From JAFKKS01 sp039808325 (GTDB lineage Bacteria; Pseudomonadota; Alphaproteobacteria; Rhizobiales; Xanthobacteraceae), in the NCBI GenBank assembly GCA_039808325.1, contig JBDHSU010000002.1, positions 1 to 64,000 on the forward strand: a stretch of 64,000 nt of DNA, given 5' to 3'. Every line of letters begins with the position of its first letter. The stretch's first letter is position 1. The notes below the pieces were generated by a model. It searched no databases, was not told the origin of the DNA, and saw nothing but the letters and a program-made list of their open reading frames with translations. The translations under genes were made by a program, and so were the position numbers. Of this stretch, positions 14,592 through 24,279 are shown piece by piece.

Positions 14592-15518
14592 ATGACCGAA
14601 ATGGATTCTGCTGCCGTCGTGACCGGACAGGAACACTGGACGAAGAATGCGGGAAAGAAGCTGTTCCTTTGGGAGAAGAGAGCGCAAAACACCGAGAAAC
14701 CGCACGGAATCGTGCTTTTCGTTCATGGCTCGTCGATGGCGTCGACGCCGACCTTCGATCTCCAGGTCCCCGGCCGCCCGAATTCCTCGGTGATGGATTA
14801 TTTCGCCGCCCACGGTTTTGACACCTGGTGCGTCGACATGCAGGGCTACGGCCGCTCGGAGAAGGACCGCTCGCATAACAGCGACATCGCGACCGGCGCG
14901 GCGGACTGCGCGGCGGCGGCAGGTTATATTCGCTCCTTGCGTGGCGACGTTGCGCTGCACGTCTACGGCATCTCGTCAGGCGCGCTGCGCGCCGCCCTGT
15001 TCGCGCAAAACAATCCGGCGATGGTCAGGCGCCTGGCGCTCGACGCCTTCGTTTACACGGGCGCCGGCAGCCCGACCCTGGAGGAACGGCGCAAGAAGCT
15101 GCCGCAGTTTCTAGCCCAGCCGACGCGCCCGATCGACCGCGCCTTTGTGCATTCGATCTTCGAGCGCGACCACCCCGGCACCGCCGAGAAAAAAGTGGTC
15201 GACAGCTTCGCTGACGCGATCCTTGCGCTCGACAGCGAAATGCCGACCGGCACCTATGTCGACATGTGCTCCAAGCTGCCGGTGGTCGATCCGCTGCGCA
15301 TCCCGGTGCCGACGCTGATCATGCGGGGAGAATACGACGGCATCGCCGCGATGGACGATCTCATTGATTTCTTCTGCAAACTGCCGAATCCGGACAAGCA
15401 GTTCGCGGTCATGCCGGGCATCGCGCATGCGAGCTTCCAGCAGAAAAACTACATGCTCGTCTATCACATCCTGCTGTCCTTCTTCAGCCAGCCCGATCCG
15501 ATCTATCGCGGCGCCTGA
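14592..15518 (+). CDS. Alpha/beta hydrolase
   Basis: The 308-aa protein is an alpha/beta-hydrolase: VHGSSMAS oxyanion strand (near residue 38), the nucleophile elbow GISSG (near 130), a late acidic strand TLIMRGEYDG and a catalytic His in PGIAHASF. No signal peptide is present. The start may be 14592 or the second ATG at 14601, which has better spacing from AAAAGGA. It lies 59 nt after the regulator and 102 nt before an ABC binding protein gene, so the cluster likely hydrolyses an ester or amide brought in by that importer. Confidence 0.87.
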   Translation: MTEMDSAAVVTGQEHWTKNAGKKLFLWEKRAQNTEKPHGIVLFVHGSSMASTPTFDLQVPGRPNSSVMDYFAAHGFDTWCVDMQGYGRSEKDRSHNSDIATGAADCAAAAGYIRSLRGDVALHVYGISSGALRAALFAQNNPAMVRRLALDAFVYTGAGSPTLEERRKKLPQFLAQPTRPIDRAFVHSIFERDHPGTAEKKVVDSFADAILALDSEMPTGTYVDMCSKLPVVDPLRIPVPTLIMRGEYDGIAAMDDLIDFFCKLPNPDKQFAVMPGIAHASFQQKNYMLVYHILLSFFSQPDPIYRGA

Positions 15519-15620
15519 GAGGGGATGGGTCACCGATTGGCGCCTTTCATGGTTGACTCGGGGCGAGAATTTGGTTGATCTTTCTGAGAATTGACAACCA
15601 AAGAGGGCGGGAGGGTTCCT

Positions 15621-16730
15621 GTGAGCAATCGGAAGAAAGCTTTTCTTCATTGGAAGACGGCCATGACGGCCGCCGTCTTCATGGCGTTCGCCGCGACCGC
15701 GCCGGCAACCGCGCAGCAGCAAGCCCCACGCGAAGGCGACGCGGTCTGGGCCTATCTGAAATCCCTGCCGGCGGCCGAGCGGTTGGAGACGATCAAACGG
15801 GAATCCGCGCGCGAAGGGCAATTGACGATCTATGGCGCCATCGCCATCGAGCGCGCGCAGATTTTGCTCGACCTGTTCAAGAAGGACTATCCGGACGTCA
15901 AGGCGGAGTTCGTCCGCCTGACCACGACCGATCTGCCGCAGCGAATAACGGTGGAGTTCCGTGCGGGCCGCACCAATGCCGACGCGGCGATCATCACGTC
16001 CGACCGTCTGGAGATCATGTCGACGGCGGTCGGCCCGTATCAGCCGACGACGTGGGATGATTTCGATCCGCGCTTCCGGCACGGCGGCGGCGATGCTGGC
16101 TGGGCGGCTATCGACTACGAATTGCTGGTGGAAGCCATCGCCTGGCGCACCGACCGCATCAAGTCCGACGAAGCGCCGAAGTCGCTCGACCAGCTTTCCG
16201 AGCCGAAATGGAAAGGACGCACCGGCACGGTCACGTCGCTCGAACATCTCCTGGACAGCTATACCGAGATGTATGGAGCCGATGCCGCGATGGAGAAGGT
16301 GAAGACCCTGTCGGCGCTCGACAACCGCCTCTATCCTTCGATCGCCGGCCTCTCGGAAGCCGTCGGATCGGGACAGATCGATTTGGCCTGGGGCGTTTCG
16401 GCGATGCGCGCAACGCGCCTGAAGAAATCCGGCGCTCCGGTCGATTTCGTCTATCAGGACCCCGCATTCGGAATCCCCGACGCGGTCATGGTCACGAAAG
16501 GTGCGAAACACCCATACGCGGCCGCCGCCTTCATGGAGTTTCTCACCAAGGCGGGAACCCTGGAAGAGCTCGACCGCCGCGAACCGGGCATGGCGTTCGG
16601 CAATTTAAAGGGGAAATACGAGCGCCCGCTTTCGAGCTTCTCGCATCTACGGATTTACCAACCGATTCCGGCCGCGAAATATCGGGAGTACAACCGGGTC
16701 ATCGAACGCCTGTTCGTGCGCCGCAAGTAA
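15621..16730 (+). CDS. ABC importer periplasmic binding protein (Fe3+/organic-ion type)
   Basis: The 369-aa protein starts with a basic N-terminus and a hydrophobic stretch ending in AFAATAPATA-QQQ, a typical Sec signal peptide. The mature part is a type 2 binding protein of the FbpA-like class (EGQLTIYGAI, ADAAIITSD, PKWKGRTGTVT, AVMVTKGAKHPYAAAAF). The GTG start at 15621 is chosen because GGGAGGG lies six bases before it. Permease and ATPase genes follow. The tandem tyrosines used for iron in FbpA are not evident, so an organic solute is as likely as iron. Confidence 0.88.
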   Translation: MSNRKKAFLHWKTAMTAAVFMAFAATAPATAQQQAPREGDAVWAYLKSLPAAERLETIKRESAREGQLTIYGAIAIERAQILLDLFKKDYPDVKAEFVRLTTTDLPQRITVEFRAGRTNADAAIITSDRLEIMSTAVGPYQPTTWDDFDPRFRHGGGDAGWAAIDYELLVEAIAWRTDRIKSDEAPKSLDQLSEPKWKGRTGTVTSLEHLLDSYTEMYGADAAMEKVKTLSALDNRLYPSIAGLSEAVGSGQIDLAWGVSAMRATRLKKSGAPVDFVYQDPAFGIPDAVMVTKGAKHPYAAAAFMEFLTKAGTLEELDRREPGMAFGNLKGKYERPLSSFSHLRIYQPIPAAKYREYNRVIERLFVRRK

Positions 16731-16917
16731 TCGAAGGCGGCAGGCCGGCGGCCGTCGCCGATCGGCAGGCCGGCCCGCGAACCGCTTGTTCCGCGGCGAC
16801 CTTTCCTGATGGTGTTCGCGCCGTCAGGACGCACTTCAGACGTCGCACCGATAAGGACTCGAGGGTCCCGACGCGCCGTCGACGATCCGGATAGTAGATT
16901 GGCTGGGACGGTACAAT

Positions 16918-18669
16918 GTGACGGCGGCTCTTGGCGATAGCACGGGAAGAAGGGGCTGGGCGACGCGCTGGAACGGCCCGCGGCTGGGGCAGAGAGCCGT
17001 CGTCATCGCGCTGCTGCTCGTCGTCGGCTATCTGATCATTCCGCCGATCGCCGCGCTGCTCCTCGGCAGCATCACGGATACGCCGCCCGACGTCTGGCCG
17101 AACTTCACGCTCTCCTCGCTATATTACGCCTACACGAATGCCGATCATTACTGGTCGCTCGCCCTCTCCCTGATCTATGCCTCGACCACCGCGACCTGCG
17201 TGCTGGTCGTCGGCGGGTTCCTTGCCTGGCTGGTGTCGCGGACCGATTCCTACCTGCGACATCTCACGGATGTATTCGCGCTGGCGCCGATCATCGTGCC
17301 GGCCGTGCTGTTCGTCACGGCGTGGCTGCTGTTGCTCGGACCCAAGGGCGGGCTCATCAATCAGTGGGCGATGCAGACACTCGCGCTCGAGGAACCGCCC
17401 TTCAATTTGCTGTCGCTCGGCGGAATGATTTGGGTCGGCATCCTGCAGGAGCTCCCGCTTGCCTTCCTATGGCTGTGGCCGGCATTCCGGTCGATGAATT
17501 CCGACCTCGAAGATGCCGGGCTGATGGCGGGAGCAACGTCCTTCACCGTCATCCGTCGCATCACGCTGCCGCTGCTGCGCCCGGCGATCCTCAGCGGCTG
17601 GCTGATGTTCTTCATCTACTCGCTCGGCGCGCTGGCGGTGCCGCTGATGATCGGACTTCCCGCGGGATACGTGCTCTATTCGACGGAAATCTATCTCGCC
17701 GTCCATCGGGTCCCGTCCGACCTCAACCTAGCGAGCGCCTACAGTCTGTTGTTGGTGCTGATGACCTTCGCCGGCGTCGCCGTCTATCGTCACGCGACGC
17801 GCGAGGTCAGCCGGTTCACCACCGTGACCGGCAAGGCCTTCAATCCGCGGCTCGTACGGCTGGGCCGCTGGCGATGGCCGATAAACTTGTTCGGGCTCAC
17901 CGTACTGTTTCTGTGCGCCGGCCTGCCGATTCTCGTGCTGGTCTGGAACGCGTTTCTCCCGTTCCCGCAATTGCCGTCCGCGCAGGCGTTCTCCCTTATG
18001 ACGCTCGAAAACTTTCGCGCCGCGATGAACTATGGTCCGGCGATAAGGGCGCTCTATGACAGCATCGTGCTCGGCCTCGGGGCGGGCGTCGTTTCCACAA
18101 TACTCGGCTGCATCATCGCGTGGTGCACGCTCCGTTTCCGCGGCATGCCGTATCTGCTCGGGCTGCTCGATCAGCTTTCGACGGTTCCGATCGCAATGCC
18201 GGGGCTGATCGTCGGCGTCAGCGTGCTCTGGCTCTATCTCATCCTCCCGCTGCCCATCTACGGCACGCTGTGGATTCTATTGATCGCCTACATCACGCTG
18301 CACCTGCCCTACGCCGTGCGCATTTGCGCATCCAGCCTGGCGCAACTGCATCCCGAGCTCGAGGAAGCTGGATACGTCTCCGGTGCCAATTGGCTCACCG
18401 TGTTTCGCCGTATCATCCTGGCGCTGATGGCGCCAAGCTTGGTCACGTCGGTGCTTTACGTCGGCTTGCGCTCGTTCCGCGAATACAGCGCCTCGATCCT
18501 CCTGGCCGGACCGGGAAGCGAGGTGTTCTCGGTGATGGTTCTCGATATGTGGGACGGCGGAAACCTCAACATCTTATGCGCCTACGTCACCGTGGTGATG
18601 GTCATTCTCGGCACGCTCGTCGTGGTGGCATCGCAGCTCGGCCGCCGCCTCGGCACCAGCTTGCACTGA
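16918..18669 (+). CDS. ABC importer permease, two fused domains (FbpB-like)
   Basis: The 583-aa membrane protein has about 12 hydrophobic segments in two repeats. Each repeat carries an EAA-type loop: EDAGLMAGATSFTVIRRITLP in the first half and EEAGYVSGANWLTVFRRI in the second, where the ATPase docks. It starts at GTG 16918 and ends 25 nt before the ATPase gene. With the binding protein at 15621 and the ATPase at 18695 it completes one importer. The 188 nt before it contain nothing I can call. Confidence 0.92.
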   Translation: MTAALGDSTGRRGWATRWNGPRLGQRAVVIALLLVVGYLIIPPIAALLLGSITDTPPDVWPNFTLSSLYYAYTNADHYWSLALSLIYASTTATCVLVVGGFLAWLVSRTDSYLRHLTDVFALAPIIVPAVLFVTAWLLLLGPKGGLINQWAMQTLALEEPPFNLLSLGGMIWVGILQELPLAFLWLWPAFRSMNSDLEDAGLMAGATSFTVIRRITLPLLRPAILSGWLMFFIYSLGALAVPLMIGLPAGYVLYSTEIYLAVHRVPSDLNLASAYSLLLVLMTFAGVAVYRHATREVSRFTTVTGKAFNPRLVRLGRWRWPINLFGLTVLFLCAGLPILVLVWNAFLPFPQLPSAQAFSLMTLENFRAAMNYGPAIRALYDSIVLGLGAGVVSTILGCIIAWCTLRFRGMPYLLGLLDQLSTVPIAMPGLIVGVSVLWLYLILPLPIYGTLWILLIAYITLHLPYAVRICASSLAQLHPELEEAGYVSGANWLTVFRRIILALMAPSLVTSVLYVGLRSFREYSASILLAGPGSEVFSVMVLDMWDGGNLNILCAYVTVVMVILGTLVVVASQLGRRLGTSLH

Positions 18670-18694
18670 TCGATGCCGGAAAAGGTCAATTGGC

Positions 18695-19798
18695 GTGATT
18701 AACATCAGCGATCTGAAGAAAAGCTTTGAATCCGGCGGCAAGGCCGCCACGGTGCTTGACGGCCTTTCGATCGACATCGCCCGCAATTCATTCTTCACGC
18801 TTCTCGGCCCGAGCGGCTGCGGCAAGAGCACGCTGCTGCGCTGCCTCGCCGGGTTGGAGCATCCTGACTCGGGTGAAATCAGCATCGGCGAAACGATCGC
18901 CTTCTCCTCCAGCCGCAACATCATGGTGCCCCCGAACCGGCGCCGCATCGGCATGGTGTTCCAGTCCTACGCGATCTGGCCGCATATGACCGTGGGAGAC
19001 AACGTCGCGTTCCCGCTGCAAGTGCAGAAGCAAGACAATATTCGCGCCCGCGCTTTGCAAGCGTTGTCACTGGTCGGCCTCGAGGGCCTGGAAGATCGCT
19101 ACGCCTCGAAACTAAGCGGCGGGCAGCAACAGCGCGTCGCGCTGGCCCGCGCGATCGTCGCCAAGCCCGATGTACTGCTGCTCGACGAGCCGTTGAGCAA
19201 CCTGGACGCGGCGTTACGCGACCAGATGCGGGGCGAGCTTTTGAATATCCAGCGCAGCCTGAACGTAACGACGGTGTACGTGACGCACGATCAAGTCGAG
19301 GCCCTGTCGCTGTCGGACCGCATCGCCATCATGTCGAAGGGACGGTTCGTCGAGATCGCATCGCCGGACGATCTCTACAACCGGCCGCGAACAAGCTTCG
19401 CCGCGCGCTTCGTGGGCGGTGCGAACATCGTGGAAGGCCGGGTCGCGGATACGGCCAACGGCTTGACGACGGTCGACAGCGCGCTCGGTCCTGTCGCGAC
19501 GACGGGACTGGCGGGGCAACCCGCCGGCGACAATGCGCAACTGTTCATCCGGCCAGAAAAAGTCGTGCCGCTGGCGGCGGACGCAAAGGCCGATGGCGTC
19601 AATATCTTTAACTGCATGGTACGCGCGCGGCGGTTCGCCGGAGAAATCACCGAGCTCGACCTCGTACCAACCACGGGTCGGAATGAAACACTTCTGTCAT
19701 GCAAGGCGCGCTCCTCGGATATCGTATCGCTCGGCGATAGCGTTCGGGTCCGGATCGACCCGCGCGATGTTCATGTCCTCGCCGCGGAAGACGCCTGA
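18695..19798 (+). CDS. ABC importer ATPase (FbpC/PotA-like)
   Basis: The 367-aa protein has Walker A GPSGCGKST (38-46), signature LSGGQ (140-144), Walker B LLLDEP followed by SNLD, and the switch H in VTHDQ. After residue 240 there is a TOBE-like regulatory domain. The GTG start has GGAAAAGG nine bases upstream. It powers the importer encoded by the two preceding genes. Confidence 0.92.
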   Translation: MINISDLKKSFESGGKAATVLDGLSIDIARNSFFTLLGPSGCGKSTLLRCLAGLEHPDSGEISIGETIAFSSSRNIMVPPNRRRIGMVFQSYAIWPHMTVGDNVAFPLQVQKQDNIRARALQALSLVGLEGLEDRYASKLSGGQQQRVALARAIVAKPDVLLLDEPLSNLDAALRDQMRGELLNIQRSLNVTTVYVTHDQVEALSLSDRIAIMSKGRFVEIASPDDLYNRPRTSFAARFVGGANIVEGRVADTANGLTTVDSALGPVATTGLAGQPAGDNAQLFIRPEKVVPLAADAKADGVNIFNCMVRARRFAGEITELDLVPTTGRNETLLSCKARSSDIVSLGDSVRVRIDPRDVHVLAAEDA

Positions 19799-19909
19799 AG
19801 CGATTTGACAGCACCGTCGAAGTCCCCTTCTCAAATGGAAACGCTGTGATGCGCCTGGGGGTTTCAGAGTGCACGCAATGTTTGCAGCCATCATCGGCAC
19901 ACCGCGAAG

Positions 19910-20848
19910 ATGACGCATCGATCGCGCGATAGCGTGGAGGACACGGCTTCTGGCTACCGTGAACGCGTCGGCGGCCCGGCACAGCCGCACCCACGCGGCG
20001 GCATCGTCTGTATGCTCGTCAGTTGCCTTCTGCTGACACTCAACGACGCGGCGACGAAACTCCTGACCTCGAGCCACCCCGTCTCTGAAATCGTGTTCAT
20101 GCGCGGCGCTGTGGGGGTCGCTCTCCTGCTCGCGGTGACCGCCGGACAGCGGCGGCTCCCAGCGTTACGTCCCCACGACATGCGATTTCAGCTCTATCGC
20201 GCCGGGCTGTTCGTGATCACAACAACGCTCTACACCGTAAGCCTGCTGCTGTTGCCGCTGCCGATCGTGACCGCCATCAGCTTCGTGTCGCCCATCATCA
20301 TGACCGCGCTTGCCGGTCCGCTACTCGGCGAGCATGCGGGGTGGCGCCGCTGGCTTGCGGTAGTCGTAGGCTTCGCCGGCGTCGCGCTGATCATCAATCC
20401 CGGCGCGAACGAGTGGGGCTGGGCGGCGCTGGTACCGCTCGCCTGCGCCGCCACGGTTGCGCTGCGCGACATCACCACGCGACAACTCGCGGTGCGCGAG
20501 ACGATGCATTCCATCCTTTTCATCACCGCCTCGGTTACGACACTCGCGGGGCTGTCGGCGGCGCCATTGGGCGGCTGGACTTTTCCGATTCTGGCCGACT
20601 GGTTCCTGTTCTTGTTTGTCGGTGCGTCGCAGCTTGCCGGACACTTCTTTGCGGTTTGGGCGTTTCGGTTATCCCCCGCCGTCGTTCTCGCCCCCTTCAA
20701 ATACTCGATGATCATCTGGTCGTTGGCTCTTGCCTTTCTAATCTGGAACGAATTGCCGACCGTGACGATGTTTTGCGGAGCCGCGATCGTCATTTCGAGC
20801 GGACTTTATATTTTCAACAAGGAACGCTGGGCCAGCCGCCCGAGATAA
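19910..20848 (+). CDS. EamA/DMT superfamily permease
   Basis: The 312-aa protein has about ten membrane segments arranged as two EamA repeats, with a hydrophilic N-terminus of about 30 residues. Family members export metabolites, often amino acids or nucleosides. It is 111 nt after the ABC ATPase gene and in the same direction. Substrate not predictable. Confidence 0.87.
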   Translation: MTHRSRDSVEDTASGYRERVGGPAQPHPRGGIVCMLVSCLLLTLNDAATKLLTSSHPVSEIVFMRGAVGVALLLAVTAGQRRLPALRPHDMRFQLYRAGLFVITTTLYTVSLLLLPLPIVTAISFVSPIIMTALAGPLLGEHAGWRRWLAVVVGFAGVALIINPGANEWGWAALVPLACAATVALRDITTRQLAVRETMHSILFITASVTTLAGLSAAPLGGWTFPILADWFLFLFVGASQLAGHFFAVWAFRLSPAVVLAPFKYSMIIWSLALAFLIWNELPTVTMFCGAAIVISSGLYIFNKERWASRPR

Positions 20849-21096
20849 GAATAGCGGTGACGGGGGCTGTGCCACCCGATGCCTCCCCCGCTCTGGTAAG
20901 CGCTCCCGAGGCGGCGCTTGATCGATCGCATTCCCCTCGCGTCCGTTCCGATTTTCGGACGGCATGGTCCTACGCAGCCACGGGTTCGCGTCGCCGGGCG
21001 GTTGACACGCGATTGATCACGTTCGTACTGTAAGCGATTACAAAAAACGATCTGGCGCCTTCCGCGCGCGGACCATGCGATAGAGAGTTTGACGAG

Positions 21097-22173
21097 ATGG
21101 GTAGTGCTGCGAAGATTTTGGCCGGTCTTGCCTCGGTGGGTTGGATCGCAACTACGGGCATGGCATTCGGACAGGCGCCCGATCCTGAATGCGCCTCGCC
21201 CAAGGAAGTGCAGGGCTTTCTCACCTGCGCGGACGTCGAGGCCGCGAAAAAGGAAGGCAGCGTCGTTCTTTACGGACCGGCGGGGAAAACGCGGGAAGTG
21301 TTGAGGGAGTTCAACAAGCTGTTCCCGGAGATCAGAACGCAATTTGTCTGGATGCAAACCGGCGCACTCTTCGCCAAGGTCGAGCAGGAAGCAAAGACCA
21401 ACAACACGCTCGTCGACGTCGTCGTGCTCTCCGATCCGACGCTGCTCAACGACATGCAGAGAGCGAAGACGATTGTGAAGTACAATTCGCCGGAGTTGAA
21501 GGCGTATTCCGATCCGCGCATGCAGAGTACACCGCCCGGCTTTTGGACGACGTGGGGCGTGGTCGCGACTTCAATTGTTTACAACACGACCACCATTGGC
21601 CCCAACCCGCCGCAGAATTGGAAGGATCTGATTGACAAGCGCTTTGCTGGCCGGCGGGCAAGCTTGAAGGACACGACGTCGGGCCTTCAATTCGCACAAT
21701 GGAAGACGCTGACGGACCTCTACGGGCCGGAATATTGGACAAAGGGCATCGCGTCGCTACAGCCTATCGCCTTCGATTCCTTTACGCAGCAGTTCGATCG
21801 GCTCGTCAGCGGCGCCGATATCGTGGCGATCAACGGCCAGACGTCCGGCGCCATGCAGTTTATCGACAAGGGAGCGCCCTTGAAGATCGTCTACCCGAAG
21901 GATGGCATTCCGGCGACGCTCGAAGGTCTGGCCGTCGTGTCAGGCGCGCCCCATCCGCAAGCGGCACGCTTGATGACCGACTATCTTCTGTCCAAAAAAG
22001 GGCAGACCGCGATCGTGAATATCATCCAGTATTTCTCTTCTCGTCCCGACGTCAAACCTCCGAAGGACTCCGGCGCGCCGAGCGACGTCAAGTTCCTCAT
22101 CCCGGATTGGAACAAGGCTGCGACGGAACGCAAAACGTTCGAGGCGGATTGGGTGACGGTTCTCGGTAAGTAA
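21097..22173 (+). CDS. Orphan ABC binding protein (Fe3+/organic-ion type)
   Basis: The 358-aa protein has a signal peptide (hydrophobic stretch to GMAFGQA) and an FbpA-like type 2 binding fold (GSVVLYGPAGKTREV, DVVVLSDPTLLNDM, PQNWKDLIDKRFAGRRASLKD, HPQAARLMTDYLLS). Two Cys (near residues 29 and 42) in the N-terminal part may form a disulfide. No permease or ATPase follows; the nearest on this strand are the genes at 16918 and 18695, which already have their own binding protein. It may offer that importer a second specificity. Confidence 0.86.
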   Translation: MGSAAKILAGLASVGWIATTGMAFGQAPDPECASPKEVQGFLTCADVEAAKKEGSVVLYGPAGKTREVLREFNKLFPEIRTQFVWMQTGALFAKVEQEAKTNNTLVDVVVLSDPTLLNDMQRAKTIVKYNSPELKAYSDPRMQSTPPGFWTTWGVVATSIVYNTTTIGPNPPQNWKDLIDKRFAGRRASLKDTTSGLQFAQWKTLTDLYGPEYWTKGIASLQPIAFDSFTQQFDRLVSGADIVAINGQTSGAMQFIDKGAPLKIVYPKDGIPATLEGLAVVSGAPHPQAARLMTDYLLSKKGQTAIVNIIQYFSSRPDVKPPKDSGAPSDVKFLIPDWNKAATERKTFEADWVTVLGK

Positions 22174-22206
22174 AAAAAAATCTGGGCGTTGTCGCAGCGG
22201 AGATAG

Positions 22207-22233
22207 CGGCCATTCCACATAAGCGGAATGGCC
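22207..22233. terminator. Hairpin between convergent genes, likely two-way terminator
   Basis: GGCCATTCC (22208-22216) and GGAATGGCC (22225-22233) form a perfect 9-bp stem with an 8-nt loop, 34 nt after the orphan binding protein gene and about 110 nt from the end of the minus-strand ATPase gene. There is no strong T run on either side, so termination efficiency is uncertain. Confidence 0.5.
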
Positions 22234-22341
22234 CTCTCCTATACATGATCGCGTTCGCTGCGGCCGTCGCCGAAGAGACAGCGCGGCGCGGATCGGCGGG
22301 GCGTGCGGATCATGCTCCCGCCGACGCGATCGACGCAGCCT

Positions 22342-23481
22342 TCACGCATCACGAAAGACAAGCTGCGCGTCACGATCCCACGACACGGTAACGCTATCGC
22401 CGCTAGCCGCCACCTTCGCTTCCCGCTGCATCGCGTTCGACACGGACGCGACCACCGGCCCGACATCGGTTTGCGCGTAAACATTCAGCGTCTGGCCGAC
22501 AAAGACCGTATCCGTCACCTTGCCCGTCAGCGTGACCTCACGGCTCGGCATTCCCGCAGCAGCGATCTGAACCCGCTCAGGCCGCACCATGACCGTCACG
22601 CGGGCACCGACCTTCATGCCTTCACAAGGCACGATCTCGATCGTCCGTTCGGTCCCGTCGAGGCGAAGATGCAGCGCCGCTTCGTTCTTGGATTGAATAG
22701 AGCCGCTGAAACGGTTCGTCTGCCCGATGAAGTCGGCGACGAAGGACGTCATCGGCGCGTTATAAATTTGCGTCGGTGTGTCCAGTTGCTCGATCCGCCC
22801 CCCGTTCATCACGGCGACGCGATCCGCCATGCTCAGCGCTTCCTGCTGATCGTGAGTCACGAAGATGGTGGTGATGCCGAGCGCCTTCTGCAGCCGCCGC
22901 AGCTCGATCTGCATCGATTCACGCAGCTTCGCGTCGAGCGCTCCGAACGGTTCGTCGAGGAGCAGGGCTTTCGGCCGTGTCACGAGCGCGCGCGCAAGCG
23001 CGATGCGCTGCTGCTGTCCGCCCGACATCTGCGCCGGATAGCGCGCCTCGTAGCCGACCATCTGCACGAGCGCGAGCGCCTCGGCGATCCGCCGCTCCGC
23101 CTCGGCGCCACGCACGCCATGCATCTTGAGGCCGAAGCGAATGTTGTCGGCGACCGTCATATGCGGAAACAGAGCATAGCTCTGAAACACCATGCCGAGA
23201 TCGCGCTTATGGATCGGAACGCGCGTGATCGAACGTCCGTCAATCAGAATCTCGCCGCTCGTTGGCGTCACCAAGCCGGCGATGCAGCGCAGCAGCGTTG
23301 TCTTGCCGCAACCCGACGGCCCGAGCAGCGCCACGAACTCGCCCGGCCGGATCGCAATGTCGATCGACTTCAGCGCCTCGAACGTGCCGAACCGATGCCG
23401 GATGGCACGGATATCGACCAGCGCGCCGGCCGCAACGGCATGCGATGTGATCGAGGGCGAGGTGTTCATTAGGTCCATCAT
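22342..23481 (-). CDS. ABC importer ATPase (PotA-like), last gene of the HyuAB operon
   Basis: The 379-aa protein has Walker A GPSGCGKTT (54-62), the LSGGQ-type motif written MSGGQQQR, Walker B LLLDEPFGALD, VTHDQQEA and a C-terminal TOBE region (MVRPERVQIAAAG). It resembles polyamine-importer ATPases. Several ATGs are possible at the start (23481, 23478, 23469). It follows the second permease gene with only 3 nt between. Confidence 0.92.
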   Translation of the reverse strand: MMDLMNTSPSITSHAVAAGALVDIRAIRHRFGTFEALKSIDIAIRPGEFVALLGPSGCGKTTLLRCIAGLVTPTSGEILIDGRSITRVPIHKRDLGMVFQSYALFPHMTVADNIRFGLKMHGVRGAEAERRIAEALALVQMVGYEARYPAQMSGGQQQRIALARALVTRPKALLLDEPFGALDAKLRESMQIELRRLQKALGITTIFVTHDQQEALSMADRVAVMNGGRIEQLDTPTQIYNAPMTSFVADFIGQTNRFSGSIQSKNEAALHLRLDGTERTIEIVPCEGMKVGARVTVMVRPERVQIAAAGMPSREVTLTGKVTDTVFVGQTLNVYAQTDVGPVVASVSNAMQREAKVAASGDSVTVSWDRDAQLVFRDA

Positions 23482-23484
23482 GCC

Positions 23485-24279
23485 CTATCGCGAAGCGAAC
23501 ATCACATTCCGAATGCCGAAGAAGCGCTCCAGGATGAGGAGCGCGGCGACGACGATCGCGATCTGAATCGTCGAAATGGCGGCGACGGCCGGATCGTAGT
23601 TGTAAACGAGGTAACTCAGGATCGAGACCGGCAAGGTCGTCGTATCCGCGTTGGTGAGCAGCAGGGCCACCGCGACCTCGTCGAACGACATCAGAAAAGC
23701 GAAGATCGCGCCGGCGACGATTCCCGGGCGGATCATCGGCAACGTCACGTACCAGGCCGTCCGCCAGCCATCGGCGCCGAGAACCCGCGCCGCATCCTCG
23801 ATCTCGCGGTTCATGCCAGCGTAAACGCCGAGCACCGTGCGCAGCATATACGGCACCGTGATGATCACATGACCAGCAAGCAGCGAGGTGAACGAACTCG
23901 ACAGCCCCACCCGCGCCGTGAAGAAGAGAAGCCCGACCGCCAGGATGATCGTCGGCAGGCTCAGCGGCGCCAGCAGGAAGGTTTCAATCCAGCGCCTGCC
24001 CGGTATCGCGCCGCGCACAAGCGCGAGCGCGGCGGGGATGGCGAGCAGCCCACTCGCGACCGTCGCCATGACTCCGAGGCGAACGCTGTTCCACAGCGGC
24101 CTGATGAATTCGGAGTCGCGCAGAACGTGATCGAACCAGCGCAGAGAAAAGCCGCCCGGCGGGAACATGATGAAATCGCCCGCGGTGAACGCGGCGACGA
24201 CAACGACAAGAACCGGCGCCAGCAGAAATACCGACATCGCCGCTGAATAAAGAACGAGCAAGCGCGGCATGGCCTTCAT
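23485..24279 (-). CDS. ABC importer permease (PotC-like)
   Basis: The 264-aa protein has six membrane segments and an EAA loop (EDAARVLGADGWRTAWYVTLP). The ATG at 24279 overlaps the stop of the upstream permease by ATGA, which fixes the start even though the frame is open far upstream. It is the PotC-like half of a two-permease polyamine-type importer. Confidence 0.92.
   Translation of the reverse strand: MKAMPRLLVLYSAAMSVFLLAPVLVVVVAAFTAGDFIMFPPGGFSLRWFDHVLRDSEFIRPLWNSVRLGVMATVASGLLAIPAALALVRGAIPGRRWIETFLLAPLSLPTIILAVGLLFFTARVGLSSSFTSLLAGHVIITVPYMLRTVLGVYAGMNREIEDAARVLGADGWRTAWYVTLPMIRPGIVAGAIFAFLMSFDEVAVALLLTNADTTTLPVSILSYLVYNYDPAVAAISTIQIAIVVAALLILERFFGIRNVMFASR

Noticed and set aside
16739..16774. 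Direct repeat GGCAGGCCGGC, two copies 25 bp apart
   Set aside because: Only two short GC-rich copies; no array and no link to a known element.
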